DNA of 64,000 nt from Gayadomonas joobiniege G7 (GTDB lineage: Bacteria > Pseudomonadota > Gammaproteobacteria > Enterobacterales > Alteromonadaceae): the NCBI RefSeq assembly GCF_000300815.1, contig NZ_AMRX01000004.1, forward strand, positions 1 through 64,000, given 5' to 3'. The notes under the pieces were generated by a model that made no database searches, was not told the DNA's origin, and was given only the letters and a program-made list of their open reading frames with translations. The position numbers and the translations under genes were made by a program. Below, in pieces: positions 8,769-19,300 of the stretch. The first letter of the stretch is position 1. Each line of letters starts with the position of its first letter.

Positions 8769-11700
8769 CTAAGCGGACTGTTTTTGTTCAAATTGGCTGA
8801 TCATAGATTCTACCAGTTTGAAACGCTCTCTGGTATCTTCCACTGACAGGTTAAACCTTAGTTTATCAGCACCACCCATGCTGTAGACCCTAGGTTGACT
8901 CTGAATCAAACCGATAATAAAAGCGGGATCAACTTTAGTTGCTGGCGAAAATTCTATATACCCACCTTTTGGACCAGCTTCGATTTTATTAATTCCGAGT
9001 CTAGCGGCTTTTAGCTTAAGTGATGCTATTTTTATTAAATTTTTTGCAGCATCTGGCAATAAACCAAAACGGTCTATCAATTCCACTTGAAAATCATCCA
9101 GCTCATTTTCATTTTTGCAACTCGCTAATTTTTTGTAGAGAGATAAACGGGTATTTACATCAAATATATAATCGTCTGGAAATAGGGCTGGAGCTCTCAG
9201 CTCAATATCCGTTTGTTTCTGTAACATACTATCTAAAGATGGTTCTTTTCCTTGTTTTAATGACTCAACTGCTTGCTCGAGCATTTCCATATATAAACTA
9301 AAGCCGATTGAGCTAATTTGTCCACTTTGATCTTCGCCCAACAATTCACCGGCCCCCCTTATCTCCAGATCGTGAGTAGCCAGCGTAAAACCTGCACCTA
9401 AATCTTCTAACTGAGCAATAGCGTCTAATCGTTTTACGGCATCTTTAGTCATGCGTTTAGGGTGTGGTGTCATTAAATAAGCATATGCTTGGTGATGGGA
9501 GCGTCCAACTCGGCCACGTAACTGGTGGAGCTGAGCCAGACCAAAATTATCAGCCCTGTCTATAATGATAGTATTTGCGCTTGGTACATCAATACCTGTT
9601 TCTATAATTGTGGTGCAAACAAGCACGTTAAATCTTTGATGATAAAAATCGCCCATCACACGTTCCAGTTCTCGCTCTCGCATTTGTCCATGGGCAACAA
9701 TAACATTGGCTTCTGGCACTATCGCCTGAATTTCCGCTGCCGTTTTATCTATGGTTTCAACCGAGTTATGTAAAAAATAAACTTGGCCACCCCGCATGAT
9801 CTCACGAGTAACAGCTTCTTTGATTAATTCATCATCTTTTTGACGGACAAAAGTTTTAACCGCCAATCGCTTTTTCGGTGGCGTCGCAATAATAGATAAA
9901 TCTCTCATTCCGCTCATAGCCATATTTAAAGTACGCGGTATCGGCGTTGCTGTGAGGGTTAAAATATCAACATCGGCACGACGTGATTTAATAAGCTCTT
10001 TTTGTTTAACACCAAATCTATGCTCTTCGTCTACAATCAGAAGACCGAGGTCGTTAAATTTGATGTTTTTTGATAAGAGTTTGTGGGTGCCAATGACTAA
10101 GTCCACTTGTCCGGCCGCGAGTGCTTCTAAAACCTTGTTTTCTTGCTTGCTGCTATTAAAACGAGACAGAACTTCGACTCGAACAGGCCAATCGGCAAAC
10201 CTGTCTTTAAAGTTTTCAAAATGTTGTTGAGCAAGCAGAGTGGTGGGAACCAATACAGCCACCTGTTTGCCTGAGTTAATCGCAATAAAAGCTGCCCGCA
10301 TGGCGACTTCTGTTTTACCAAAACCCACATCACCACATACTAATCTGTCCATAGCGTTATCCGATTGCATATCAGCAATCACATTGGTAATGGCGTCTTT
10401 TTGATCCTGAGTTTCTTCAAAAGGAAAGCCGGCACAAAATTGCTGGTAGTCTTTTTTATCTAAGGAAAATTTAAAACCGGGTTTTGCACTGCGACGCGCA
10501 TAAACATCCAACAGGTCTGCTGCCACATCACGAACTTTTTCTAAAGCTTTGCGTTTTGCTTTATCCCAACTATCACTGCTGAGTTTATGTAAAGGTGCAT
10601 GTTCGGCATCACCACCAGAGTAGCGAGAAATTAAATGCAATGAGGCAACAGGTACATATAGTTTAGAATCAGCATATGCTATGGTGACAAATTCGGTTTT
10701 AAGGCCACCGGCATCTAAGCTTTGCAATCCGATGTAGCGCCCAACACCATGATCTATATGAACTACAGGTTGATTCTCTTTTAACTCCGCGAGGTTCTTT
10801 ATCACGGATTCGCTTGAGGCACTTTGACTGCGACTGCTCGAACGCCTGCGTCTTTGACTAATTTGTTGGCCTAATAATTCCGCTTCACATATGACTGCAA
10901 TCGTTTTGTCGTGGCTGCGGCATACAAAACTATGCTCTAGTTCACTGACCGTTATCGCTGGCTTGCTGGTGGGCTTACGTAAAAAAGATAATAGATCTGG
11001 GCTGGCTGTCACTTTGATCTTGGCTTGTTTTAATAGCTCAATCACACTTTCTCGGCGACCTTGTGACTCGCAACTAAAAATCACTGAATCCGCGGATTTT
11101 AAAAAATCTTGCAGCTTTTTATAGGGGGTCGAAAGTTGTGCTTGAACCGCAATGTCTGGTATCGCTTGACAGGCAAATTTAACCCCGTGGTTGGTGTTTT
11201 CGTTCGAAGTAGTTATGTTAAGCTCTATGCGGGCAAATTTTTTTAACTCTGCAAAAGCTTCTTCTACACGTAAAAATAAATCATGTACTGGCAGGATAGG
11301 GCGCTGTTTATCATAGCGTCGGCTTTCGTATCGTTTGCGCACATCGTCAATAAAACGTTCGACTGAATCATGCAATTGATGGTTAAACAAGATTTGGCAG
11401 TTCGCTGGCAAATAATCAAATAAGCTGGACGTCTTCGTAAAAAATAGCGGTTGGTAATATTCTATGCCTGCGGGCATAATTTTTTTACTGACCTGATAAT
11501 ATATAGAGTCTTTATCTGTGCTAGGTTCAAACTTAGCACGCCAATTCACTCGAAAGGTTTCAATACCAGCATTATCCGTTGGAAATTCGTGGGCTGGTAA
11601 TAGATTGATTGCTGTGATAGGTGCTGAACTGCGTTGGGTATCTGGGTCAAATGTCCTAATTGAATCAATTTCGTCATCGAATAAATCTATTCGATATGGT

Positions 11701-12245
11701 TGTTGACTACCCATAGGATATAAATCTAATAAACTACCTCGAACACTAAATTCACCATGCTCCATCACTTGATCAACTAAGCGGTAGCCGGCTTGAACAA
11801 GGCGTTCGCGCATTTTTTCCAGCGCAATTGAGTCGCCTTGATTTAACAATAAACTGTGCTGATTAATAAAATCAACGGGTGCCATGCGCATCATAAGCGT
11901 ATTGGCCGATACAATAAAAATACCTTTTTTTTGAGTCAGTTTATGTAGAGCTTGCAGGCGTTGTGAAATAATATCTTGATGGGGCGAAAAGTTGTCGTAA
12001 GGGAGTGTTTCCCAATCAGGAAAATAATGCGCGTTTAGCTGGTGAGGTTTTAATAAGCTATTAATTTCTGCAGCCAAACGTAACGCGCTAGCGGTATCTT
12101 TTTCAACCACCAAAATAGGTGCATCTGCGGTTAAACTCAACTCGCTGATTGCAACAGCCAAACTGCTGCCAGGAAAATTTTGCCAATTGCTTAATTGGCC
12201 TGATTTTAACGTCGGTTGTGGTTCAAGAATGCTAGTTAATTTCAT
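8769..12245 (-). CDS. mfd: Transcription-repair coupling factor Mfd
   Basis: ATP-dependent DNA translocase that displaces stalled RNA polymerase and recruits UvrA. At 1158 residues it is full length (E. coli 1148). Visible in order: a UvrB-like N-terminal module with FPDWETLPYDNFSPHQ; the RNA-polymerase-interacting region beginning near PVVHIDHGVGRY; Walker A GDVGFGKTEVAMRAAF; the DEEH box in LIVDEEHRFGVKQKE; motif III TLTATPIPRTL; then ETGIDVPSANTII and QLRGRVGRSHHQAYAY of helicase motifs V-VI; and the C-terminal TRCF domain. No key motif is broken. csiV follows closely downstream. Confidence 0.97.
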   Translation of the reverse strand: MKLTSILEPQPTLKSGQLSNWQNFPGSSLAVAISELSLTADAPILVVEKDTASALRLAAEINSLLKPHQLNAHYFPDWETLPYDNFSPHQDIISQRLQALHKLTQKKGIFIVSANTLMMRMAPVDFINQHSLLLNQGDSIALEKMRERLVQAGYRLVDQVMEHGEFSVRGSLLDLYPMGSQQPYRIDLFDDEIDSIRTFDPDTQRSSAPITAINLLPAHEFPTDNAGIETFRVNWRAKFEPSTDKDSIYYQVSKKIMPAGIEYYQPLFFTKTSSLFDYLPANCQILFNHQLHDSVERFIDDVRKRYESRRYDKQRPILPVHDLFLRVEEAFAELKKFARIELNITTSNENTNHGVKFACQAIPDIAVQAQLSTPYKKLQDFLKSADSVIFSCESQGRRESVIELLKQAKIKVTASPDLLSFLRKPTSKPAITVSELEHSFVCRSHDKTIAVICEAELLGQQISQRRRRSSSRSQSASSESVIKNLAELKENQPVVHIDHGVGRYIGLQSLDAGGLKTEFVTIAYADSKLYVPVASLHLISRYSGGDAEHAPLHKLSSDSWDKAKRKALEKVRDVAADLLDVYARRSAKPGFKFSLDKKDYQQFCAGFPFEETQDQKDAITNVIADMQSDNAMDRLVCGDVGFGKTEVAMRAAFIAINSGKQVAVLVPTTLLAQQHFENFKDRFADWPVRVEVLSRFNSSKQENKVLEALAAGQVDLVIGTHKLLSKNIKFNDLGLLIVDEEHRFGVKQKELIKSRRADVDILTLTATPIPRTLNMAMSGMRDLSIIATPPKKRLAVKTFVRQKDDELIKEAVTREIMRGGQVYFLHNSVETIDKTAAEIQAIVPEANVIVAHGQMRERELERVMGDFYHQRFNVLVCTTIIETGIDVPSANTIIIDRADNFGLAQLHQLRGRVGRSHHQAYAYLMTPHPKRMTKDAVKRLDAIAQLEDLGAGFTLATHDLEIRGAGELLGEDQSGQISSIGFSLYMEMLEQAVESLKQGKEPSLDSMLQKQTDIELRAPALFPDDYIFDVNTRLSLYKKLASCKNENELDDFQVELIDRFGLLPDAAKNLIKIASLKLKAARLGINKIEAGPKGGYIEFSPATKVDPAFIIGLIQSQPRVYSMGGADKLRFNLSVEDTRERFKLVESMISQFEQKQSA

Positions 12246-12424
12246 GCACAGATCTAATTGTTAAATAGTATTCGCAAGTTTAATCAAGTTTTTAGTGAAA
12301 CCCAAGTCTAGGTTTTAACTGCGCTAGCGAAAGAGTCAGCTCAGGGATCAAAATACAGTTTTGCGAGGGCAGCTTATGGTTTATATTACTCACTCATGGT
12401 TTTCCCTAATAGCAAAGGAGATAG

Positions 12425-13657
<1,233 letters not shown>

Positions 13658-13670
13658 TTAACCATAGGTA

Positions 13671-13700
13671 AAGCTGGTTAAGCGGCTCGCTAACCAGCTT
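13671..13700. terminator. Bidirectional hairpin between convergent argD and cytochrome b562 genes
   Basis: A perfect 10-bp inverted repeat, AAGCTGGTTA and TAACCAGCTT, with a 10-base loop, centred in the 58-bp gap between two converging genes. The T-tracts on either side are short (GTTTAACT on the plus strand, TTTACC on the minus), so it is a moderate terminator candidate for both directions. Confidence 0.6.
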
Positions 13701-13715
13701 GTTTAACTGTAGGGC

Positions 13716-14090
13716 TTAATCTTTACTAACGCCTAACAGTTCATGATATTCTTTACGTATCTGGCCCAGCTCTTTTAACTGAGGTTTGATATTATCCACA
13801 TTACCTTGTGATAACTGTAGTTTAATTGCTGTGATTGCAACTTTCAGTTTTTCCATACCTTTATCGAAGTTTTCTTGATCTTCAGGGGCAACCTTTTGCT
13901 GAGCAGCAACATTGATATGTTTCTCTAGCTCTGCCAGCAACATCTTTTTATCTTCGATGCTTTCAGCTTTACGCAATTCTTTAAAAGCACCACCCATGCC
14001 CTCCATTGCGTGATGTAACGGATCTGGTTCACTACAAGCAGTAGCTAATGCAGCAATCAGTGCAGCGCTAAATAACATTTTTAATTTCAT
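13716..14090 (-). CDS. Lipoprotein-type cytochrome b562
   Basis: A 124-residue exported protein. The signal peptide ends in a lipobox (LATAC, Cys19), so it should be lipid-anchored, unlike the soluble periplasmic E. coli CybC. The mature part is an all-helical bundle resembling cytochrome b562: the heme-ligand methionine matches M29 (HHAMEGMGGAFKEL) and the ligand histidine matches H116 in RKEYHELL, the counterpart of the terminal AYH of cytochrome b562. The spacing between the ligands is about eight residues shorter than in E. coli. Heme binding is inferred from these two residues, and the electron partner is unknown. It lies between argD and argJ on the opposite strand, with no obvious link to arginine synthesis. 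Confidence 0.72.
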   Translation of the reverse strand: MKLKMLFSAALIAALATACSEPDPLHHAMEGMGGAFKELRKAESIEDKKMLLAELEKHINVAAQQKVAPEDQENFDKGMEKLKVAITAIKLQLSQGNVDNIKPQLKELGQIRKEYHELLGVSKD

Positions 14091-14267
14091 AATTTCCCTC
14101 TCTCGTGGATATAACTTATGGTTATTGAGTTAATTTTGTTAGTTGACTTCAGTTTCACAGATTTTTAAGTACAGGGTCAAGCATCAATATATAAAAATCA
14201 CATTTTATTTTACATAGGTGTCAAACAGCAGCTAAAATTTGCCAACTTTTATTTTTGAGATAGACAC

Positions 14268-15509
14268 ATGCCTGTTAATTTACCTGCAATTGAAAGTTTG
14301 ACCTTACATCCGGTTAAAGGTGTCCGCTTAGGTTGGGCCGAAGCTGGCATTAAAAAAGCAAATCGTAAAGATATTGTTGTTATGGAGCTCGCTGCTGGCA
14401 GCCAAGTTGCTGGCATATTCACACTTAATCGTTTTTGTGCTGCGCCTGTAACCATATGCCGCCAGCATTTAGCCGCGACATCAAATATGCGTGCTCTAGT
14501 AATAAATACAGGTAACGCAAACGCTGGGACAGGTGAACAGGGCATGCAAGACGCCATACGAACCTGTCATGCGGTCGCTGAATTATTAGAGATTGATGCT
14601 GAACAAGTATTACCTTTTTCAACTGGTGTTATTTTAGAACATCTACCAATGGACAAGCTGTTAGCCGGTTTACCACAAGCAGTCAAACAGTTAGATGAGG
14701 CTAACTGGCTTGCTGCTGCATACGGGATTATGACAACAGATACTGCCGCCAAAGCTTATTCAACTCAGCTCAAGTTTGACAGCCAAACAGTTAATATCAC
14801 AGGTATATCTAAAGGTTCAGGCATGATACATCCCAATATGGCGACCATGCTAAGTTATTTAGCGACCGATGCTGAACTCTCAACGGAGTTATTAAACGAA
14901 ATAACCAAAGAAATAGGTGACCGATCATTTAATTGTATTAGTGTCGATGGGGATACATCGACCAATGACTCTTTCATCATAATGGCGACAGGCCAATCAG
15001 GTGTTCGTTTTGAGTCGCGCTCGGATGCTGGTTTTGAGCGCTTTTATCAAACACTGCTAACAGCCGCCCAAGTTTTAGCACAAGCCATAGTGCGTGATGG
15101 AGAAGGCGCTAGCAAATTTATTGAAGTTTCGGTTCATGGAGCAAAAAGTCTAGCCGAAGCTAAAGCAGTAGGTTTTGCTATTAGCAAAAGCCCGCTGGTA
15201 AAAACGGCATTTTTTGCTTCTGACCCCAATTTAGGCCGTATTTTAGCGGCGATTGGTTACGCTGGACGAGAGTGTTCCAGTTTAGACGACTTACAAACGG
15301 AGGCAATAAAACTTTATTTAGGCGATGTATTGGTCTCGGAAAATGGCGGCAGGGCTGTCTCTTACCAAGAAGCTGATGGCCAGGCCGTAATGGATCAGGA
15401 CGAAATTAAGATCAGAGTTGAATTAAATCGAGGCCAAGTGCAAACGTCAGTTTGGAGCTGTGATTTAAGTTACGAGTATGTTCGTATTAACGCTGATTAT
15501 CGAACATAA
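14268..15509 (+). CDS. argJ: Bifunctional glutamate/ornithine N-acetyltransferase ArgJ
   Basis: Transfers the acetyl group from N-acetylornithine to glutamate, closing the cyclic arginine pathway; many homologues also use acetyl-CoA. 413 residues. The precursor self-cleaves between Ala192 and Thr193 in HPNMATML, and the new N-terminal Thr is the nucleophile; the surrounding GISKGSGMIHPN is intact. The oxyanion-hole stretch FSTGVI (about 117-122) and the late SDPNLGRILAAIGYAGRE are present. ATG follows TGAGATAGACAC, an acceptable ribosome site. Together with argD it marks the recycling version of arginine synthesis. Whether ArgJ is mono- or bifunctional cannot be decided by eye. Confidence 0.93.
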   Translation: MPVNLPAIESLTLHPVKGVRLGWAEAGIKKANRKDIVVMELAAGSQVAGIFTLNRFCAAPVTICRQHLAATSNMRALVINTGNANAGTGEQGMQDAIRTCHAVAELLEIDAEQVLPFSTGVILEHLPMDKLLAGLPQAVKQLDEANWLAAAYGIMTTDTAAKAYSTQLKFDSQTVNITGISKGSGMIHPNMATMLSYLATDAELSTELLNEITKEIGDRSFNCISVDGDTSTNDSFIIMATGQSGVRFESRSDAGFERFYQTLLTAAQVLAQAIVRDGEGASKFIEVSVHGAKSLAEAKAVGFAISKSPLVKTAFFASDPNLGRILAAIGYAGRECSSLDDLQTEAIKLYLGDVLVSENGGRAVSYQEADGQAVMDQDEIKIRVELNRGQVQTSVWSCDLSYEYVRINADYRT

Positions 15510-15542
15510 GTTTTGCTTATTTCGTTGAATCAGAACATCGGC

Positions 15543-15569
15543 AAATGGGGCGCTAATAAATCCCCATTT
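15543..15569. other. Hairpin across the HDOD-gene stop codon
   Basis: Inverted repeat AAATGGGG / CCCCATTT (8 bp, 11-base loop) spanning the end of the HDOD gene, in the 43-bp gap from convergent argJ. Neither side carries a convincing T-tract, so it may be a weak bidirectional terminator or an mRNA 3'-end stabiliser. Confidence 0.4.
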
Positions 15570-16389
15570 CCGGTGGGCACACAATATTAAAAATGCTAAA
15601 TGCGCCTATGCTGGCCCAATCTCTAGCATCATCTATATCGTCGGCTTGTATACGGGCTTCTTGAACCGTTTGCATTGGGGCCAATTCATCTGCTGTATAT
15701 AAATGGGCGTAGCCATTTAATAAAGATAAACGGCATGATATAAACATTAATTTTTGCAATTGGCTGTCACCGGGCCTGTGCTGACTTGCGACCAGTTGTG
15801 TCATATACGACGGTAATTGCCAATGTCTAAATAGTGCGGCCGTTAGGTCAGCATAAGTAAAACCTAAAACTTCAAGTTGACGCTCGTAAGGTAAAACATT
15901 TTCTTCTAATTGATCGCAGGCGATCGCTTTATCAGGGCTTACTTGAGCAACAACTAGCTCACCTATATTATGCAATAATCCGCAGACGAATAAGCCCTCG
16001 CCATTTTTTTGGCGGGTTTTTTTTGCCAAATATTTAAAAATAAGTCCTGCATAAATGCTGCAGCGCCAGTGGCGATCAATGTCGATGGCAGAAGTATCCA
16101 ACGAGCGCAAAGTTTCGGCGGTGCTACTGGCTAGTAATAAACTATAAACGGCGTCCATCCCTAATACATTGACAGCTTTAGGGACAGTATCTACTGAAAA
16201 TGAGAGGTTGTATAAAGCGCTGTTAGCCAATTTAAGCATGTGGCCTGTGACCATAGGGTCGTAAGCCAAAACCTCTGATATTTCATCTATGGTGGATTTT
16301 TCATCATCCATCATTTCTTGTATCCGCACACAAGTGTCCGGTAAGGCACAAGCAGAGCTGGCTTTTTTGAGATAATCGTTAATGGTCAT
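15553..16389 (-). CDS. HDOD-domain signalling protein
   Basis: 278 residues dominated by an HDOD domain, a catalytically inactive relative of HD phosphohydrolases used in bacterial signalling. The typical opening is visible (SACALPDTCVRIQEMMDDE, then ISEVLAYDPMVTGHMLKLANSALYNLS), as are AVNVLGMDAVYSLLLASS and, later, GLLHNIGELVVAQVSP, where HN stands in place of the catalytic HD. There is no extra GGDEF or EAL domain. Its ATG overlaps the stop of the large lipoprotein gene by four bases (ATGA), so it is translationally coupled and presumably acts with it. Confidence 0.85.
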   Translation of the reverse strand: MTINDYLKKASSACALPDTCVRIQEMMDDEKSTIDEISEVLAYDPMVTGHMLKLANSALYNLSFSVDTVPKAVNVLGMDAVYSLLLASSTAETLRSLDTSAIDIDRHWRCSIYAGLIFKYLAKKTRQKNGEGLFVCGLLHNIGELVVAQVSPDKAIACDQLEENVLPYERQLEVLGFTYADLTAALFRHWQLPSYMTQLVASQHRPGDSQLQKLMFISCRLSLLNGYAHLYTADELAPMQTVQEARIQADDIDDARDWASIGAFSIFNIVCPPEMGIY

Positions 16390-19300
16390 TTTGTTTCCTC
16401 TACCAGTGTTATTGGGTTACTTGAACTACAGTCACTGGCGGTCGTAAACTGAATCTGTACAGGGGGTGCTAAATTACCCTGCAGATCGTAAATATTAGTC
16501 ACTTCCAATCTGTAATTTGCATCGTCCATTAACACAGTTTGAGGATAAAAATATATGCTTTTGCCGTAAGATTCAATCTCTAGTCTTACCCTTTGTTTAT
16601 CGCTTTTTTGTGTAATTAAATAAAACTCTTTATTTGACAAATACCTGCGGTCAATTTCCTCGTTAAAACTAAATTGTATATTATTTTGAACACAGACTTT
16701 TTGCTGGCCGTTTTCGGGCCAACTTGAAATAATTGAAGGAGCCATAGTATCACCATGGCGAGGCGCAGTACCGGCTTGATATTCGTCTAAATCACTGATG
16801 CCATCATTATCGGTATCTGCAAGTGTTGCATCTGTGAATAAAATGGCTTCTTCGCGATCGGATAAACCATCTGCGTCAGAGTCTGTACTACTGGTCGAAC
16901 TCTGCAACTGGCTAATTTCGTATAAATCGGAAACGCCGTCACCATCAGAATCATCTAATGCATTGGCGGAAAAATTGATGATATGTTTTTCTCCATCTAC
17001 CGATACTAACTCAGCAGTTAGCGCCTGGTCGGCGAGAGGGTAAGCAATAATCTCATAGGGTGCGGTTGAATCTTGGCCAATGAAAGTATCACCTTGATAA
17101 AACTCAACATGAGTAGGTTTTTGGCTGCTGACCTGAGCTTGATAGCTGATCCGGACATTGAATGGACTATTTTGTGTCACACTAAAATTGACAGGGTCAG
17201 TTAACTGTACATTTGCTAAATCACTTGCGTTGCTCGGCAAAGGTATTAATACCTGATATTGTGCCATTAACAAGGAGTCCGAAGACAATAAATATAGCTG
17301 ATCTGCGTCCAAACTTATTGCGGAAATCTTACCTTTAGTTTGTTTTGAAATATCTAAAGTTTGTGTGTTCGCTAAATCGGATGCAGGTTTAAAAATTAAC
17401 TGCTGGGGTTGATTTGCCGAAACTATGACGAGCTGCCCAGTTTGAGCGTATATTTTTTCGCCTTGCAGCGAATAGTCTTCATAAATAACTTTAAAGTTGA
17501 ACCCTAAAGGTAAATCAGCGTTTGTTGCAGTGCCAGCTAAAGCGGGTTCTATGGCAACAGCTTGGTAACCGGAAAACTCAGATAAAATATGCAAAACATT
17601 ATTCTCGTCAATCAGCATATCTTTAACGCCGTAGGCTGGATATATGGCGGCTTGATCTAAGTTGGTTACATTTTCGCTGCCCACGATTTGTATGCCTAAT
17701 TCTGAATACAACGCCAGATAGCGGTTATTGGTTGCCAACTTGGTATACACTTGGTTATTAAACGCGCGAACGATCGGGTAAAAACGTTTTGTTTTATCGT
17801 CAAATAAAACAAAATCCAAACCACCATATTTGTTATTTAATAACAGGTGACTGCCAGAGAGCACAAAATCTGTGATTTCACCTTGCAGTTGAATTTCATC
17901 AATTAAGTTCAGCGTTTGCTGTTTTACATTAAATGCTTTCAACCTGGCTGGTTTTTCTAACACAAAAAGGTGATTGCCTTGCAAAATCATTTTACCCATC
18001 GGGGCCGCACTGTTATATTCCGCTTTTGTTCTAAAACTGTCAAAAGCATCTAGTATCCGGATCCCCAAGTCATCAGTAACATAAAGCATATTCGCATTAT
18101 GTAACAAGTCATTGGCTGGCGTTGGCAACAGGGTTTCGAGTTTGACGGTAGTGTTAAATTCATCGCTTGTTTTAATAACAAACTCCAGTTTTATTTCACT
18201 GCTTGCACCCTGTTTATCAGTGACTTTAAATATTGCGCTGTCACGACCACTAAAACCGGTATTGGCGTAATAACTAAACGTATTATTCACTAACTTAAAT
18301 AGACCATTGGCTGGTTTGTCTAATAATTCTATTTGCAAGTCGGTATCGGTATCGTCTTTGAATATTTGACTTAGATCTATGTTGCCATATTGGTAAAAGG
18401 TTAATTCGGTGGTTTCGCTGTACGGTGGACTATTGATAGCCGAGAGTGTTAAATAAACTCTTGTGCTGGCAGACAGCCCTTGTTTGTCTGTTATCTTATA
18501 GTCAAAACTATCATTTCCTTTTTCTGTGTAGCTTCTGGTGAAGCTGAAAGCACCATCCGCATCCAAAGTAACAGTGCCGAGTTTGGCTGGATTCACTAAA
18601 GAGACAGTTAACTCGTCACCATCCGGATCCAAGTCATTGATTAATACACCTTGAGCGCTCGTTATATGGTTAGTTATTGCCGTGAATGTATAATAATCAG
18701 GTTTCGCTAGCGGGCTATCATTGACGGCAGTGAGATCAATTTGAACCGTGGCACTACTTTTTAAATCATCTGCCATTAGCCAATAACTAAAACTATCGGA
18801 ACCAAAATAATTTGCACTTGGAGTGTACTGGAAGCTGCCGTCCTCGTTTAATATCAAAGCGCCGTGTACAGGGCCCTGCTTCAGGTTCACCGAATAGCTC
18901 AAACTTTCGTCGATGATATCATTCTCGGTTAGTTGGCCATTGATGGCGGTATCTTCTTTGCCGCTGAAAGCATCGTTAACGGCTGTTAGCTCTGGAACTG
19001 CTTGGGCAAAGTTGATTGTAATAATTGCATTGTCTGTCGCGCCTTGTGGGTCTTTAACTTGGTATTCGAGCTGATATTGACCCGTAGCTAATTGCTTGTC
19101 GGCTGAGATCAAAACAGAACTTTGCAGTAGCTCGGCTTTCAAATCCGGGGTGCCTAAAACGGTGATTTGGCTGATAGTTAATGGTTCCAGATCCGGATCA
19201 CTATCATTTGCGAGCAGTTCTGCCCAAGTTAACTCCAGTTCCGAGTTTAAATGCTTGTCAAAATTGAACTGATCATCGCTTGCAATAGGCGCATCATTTT

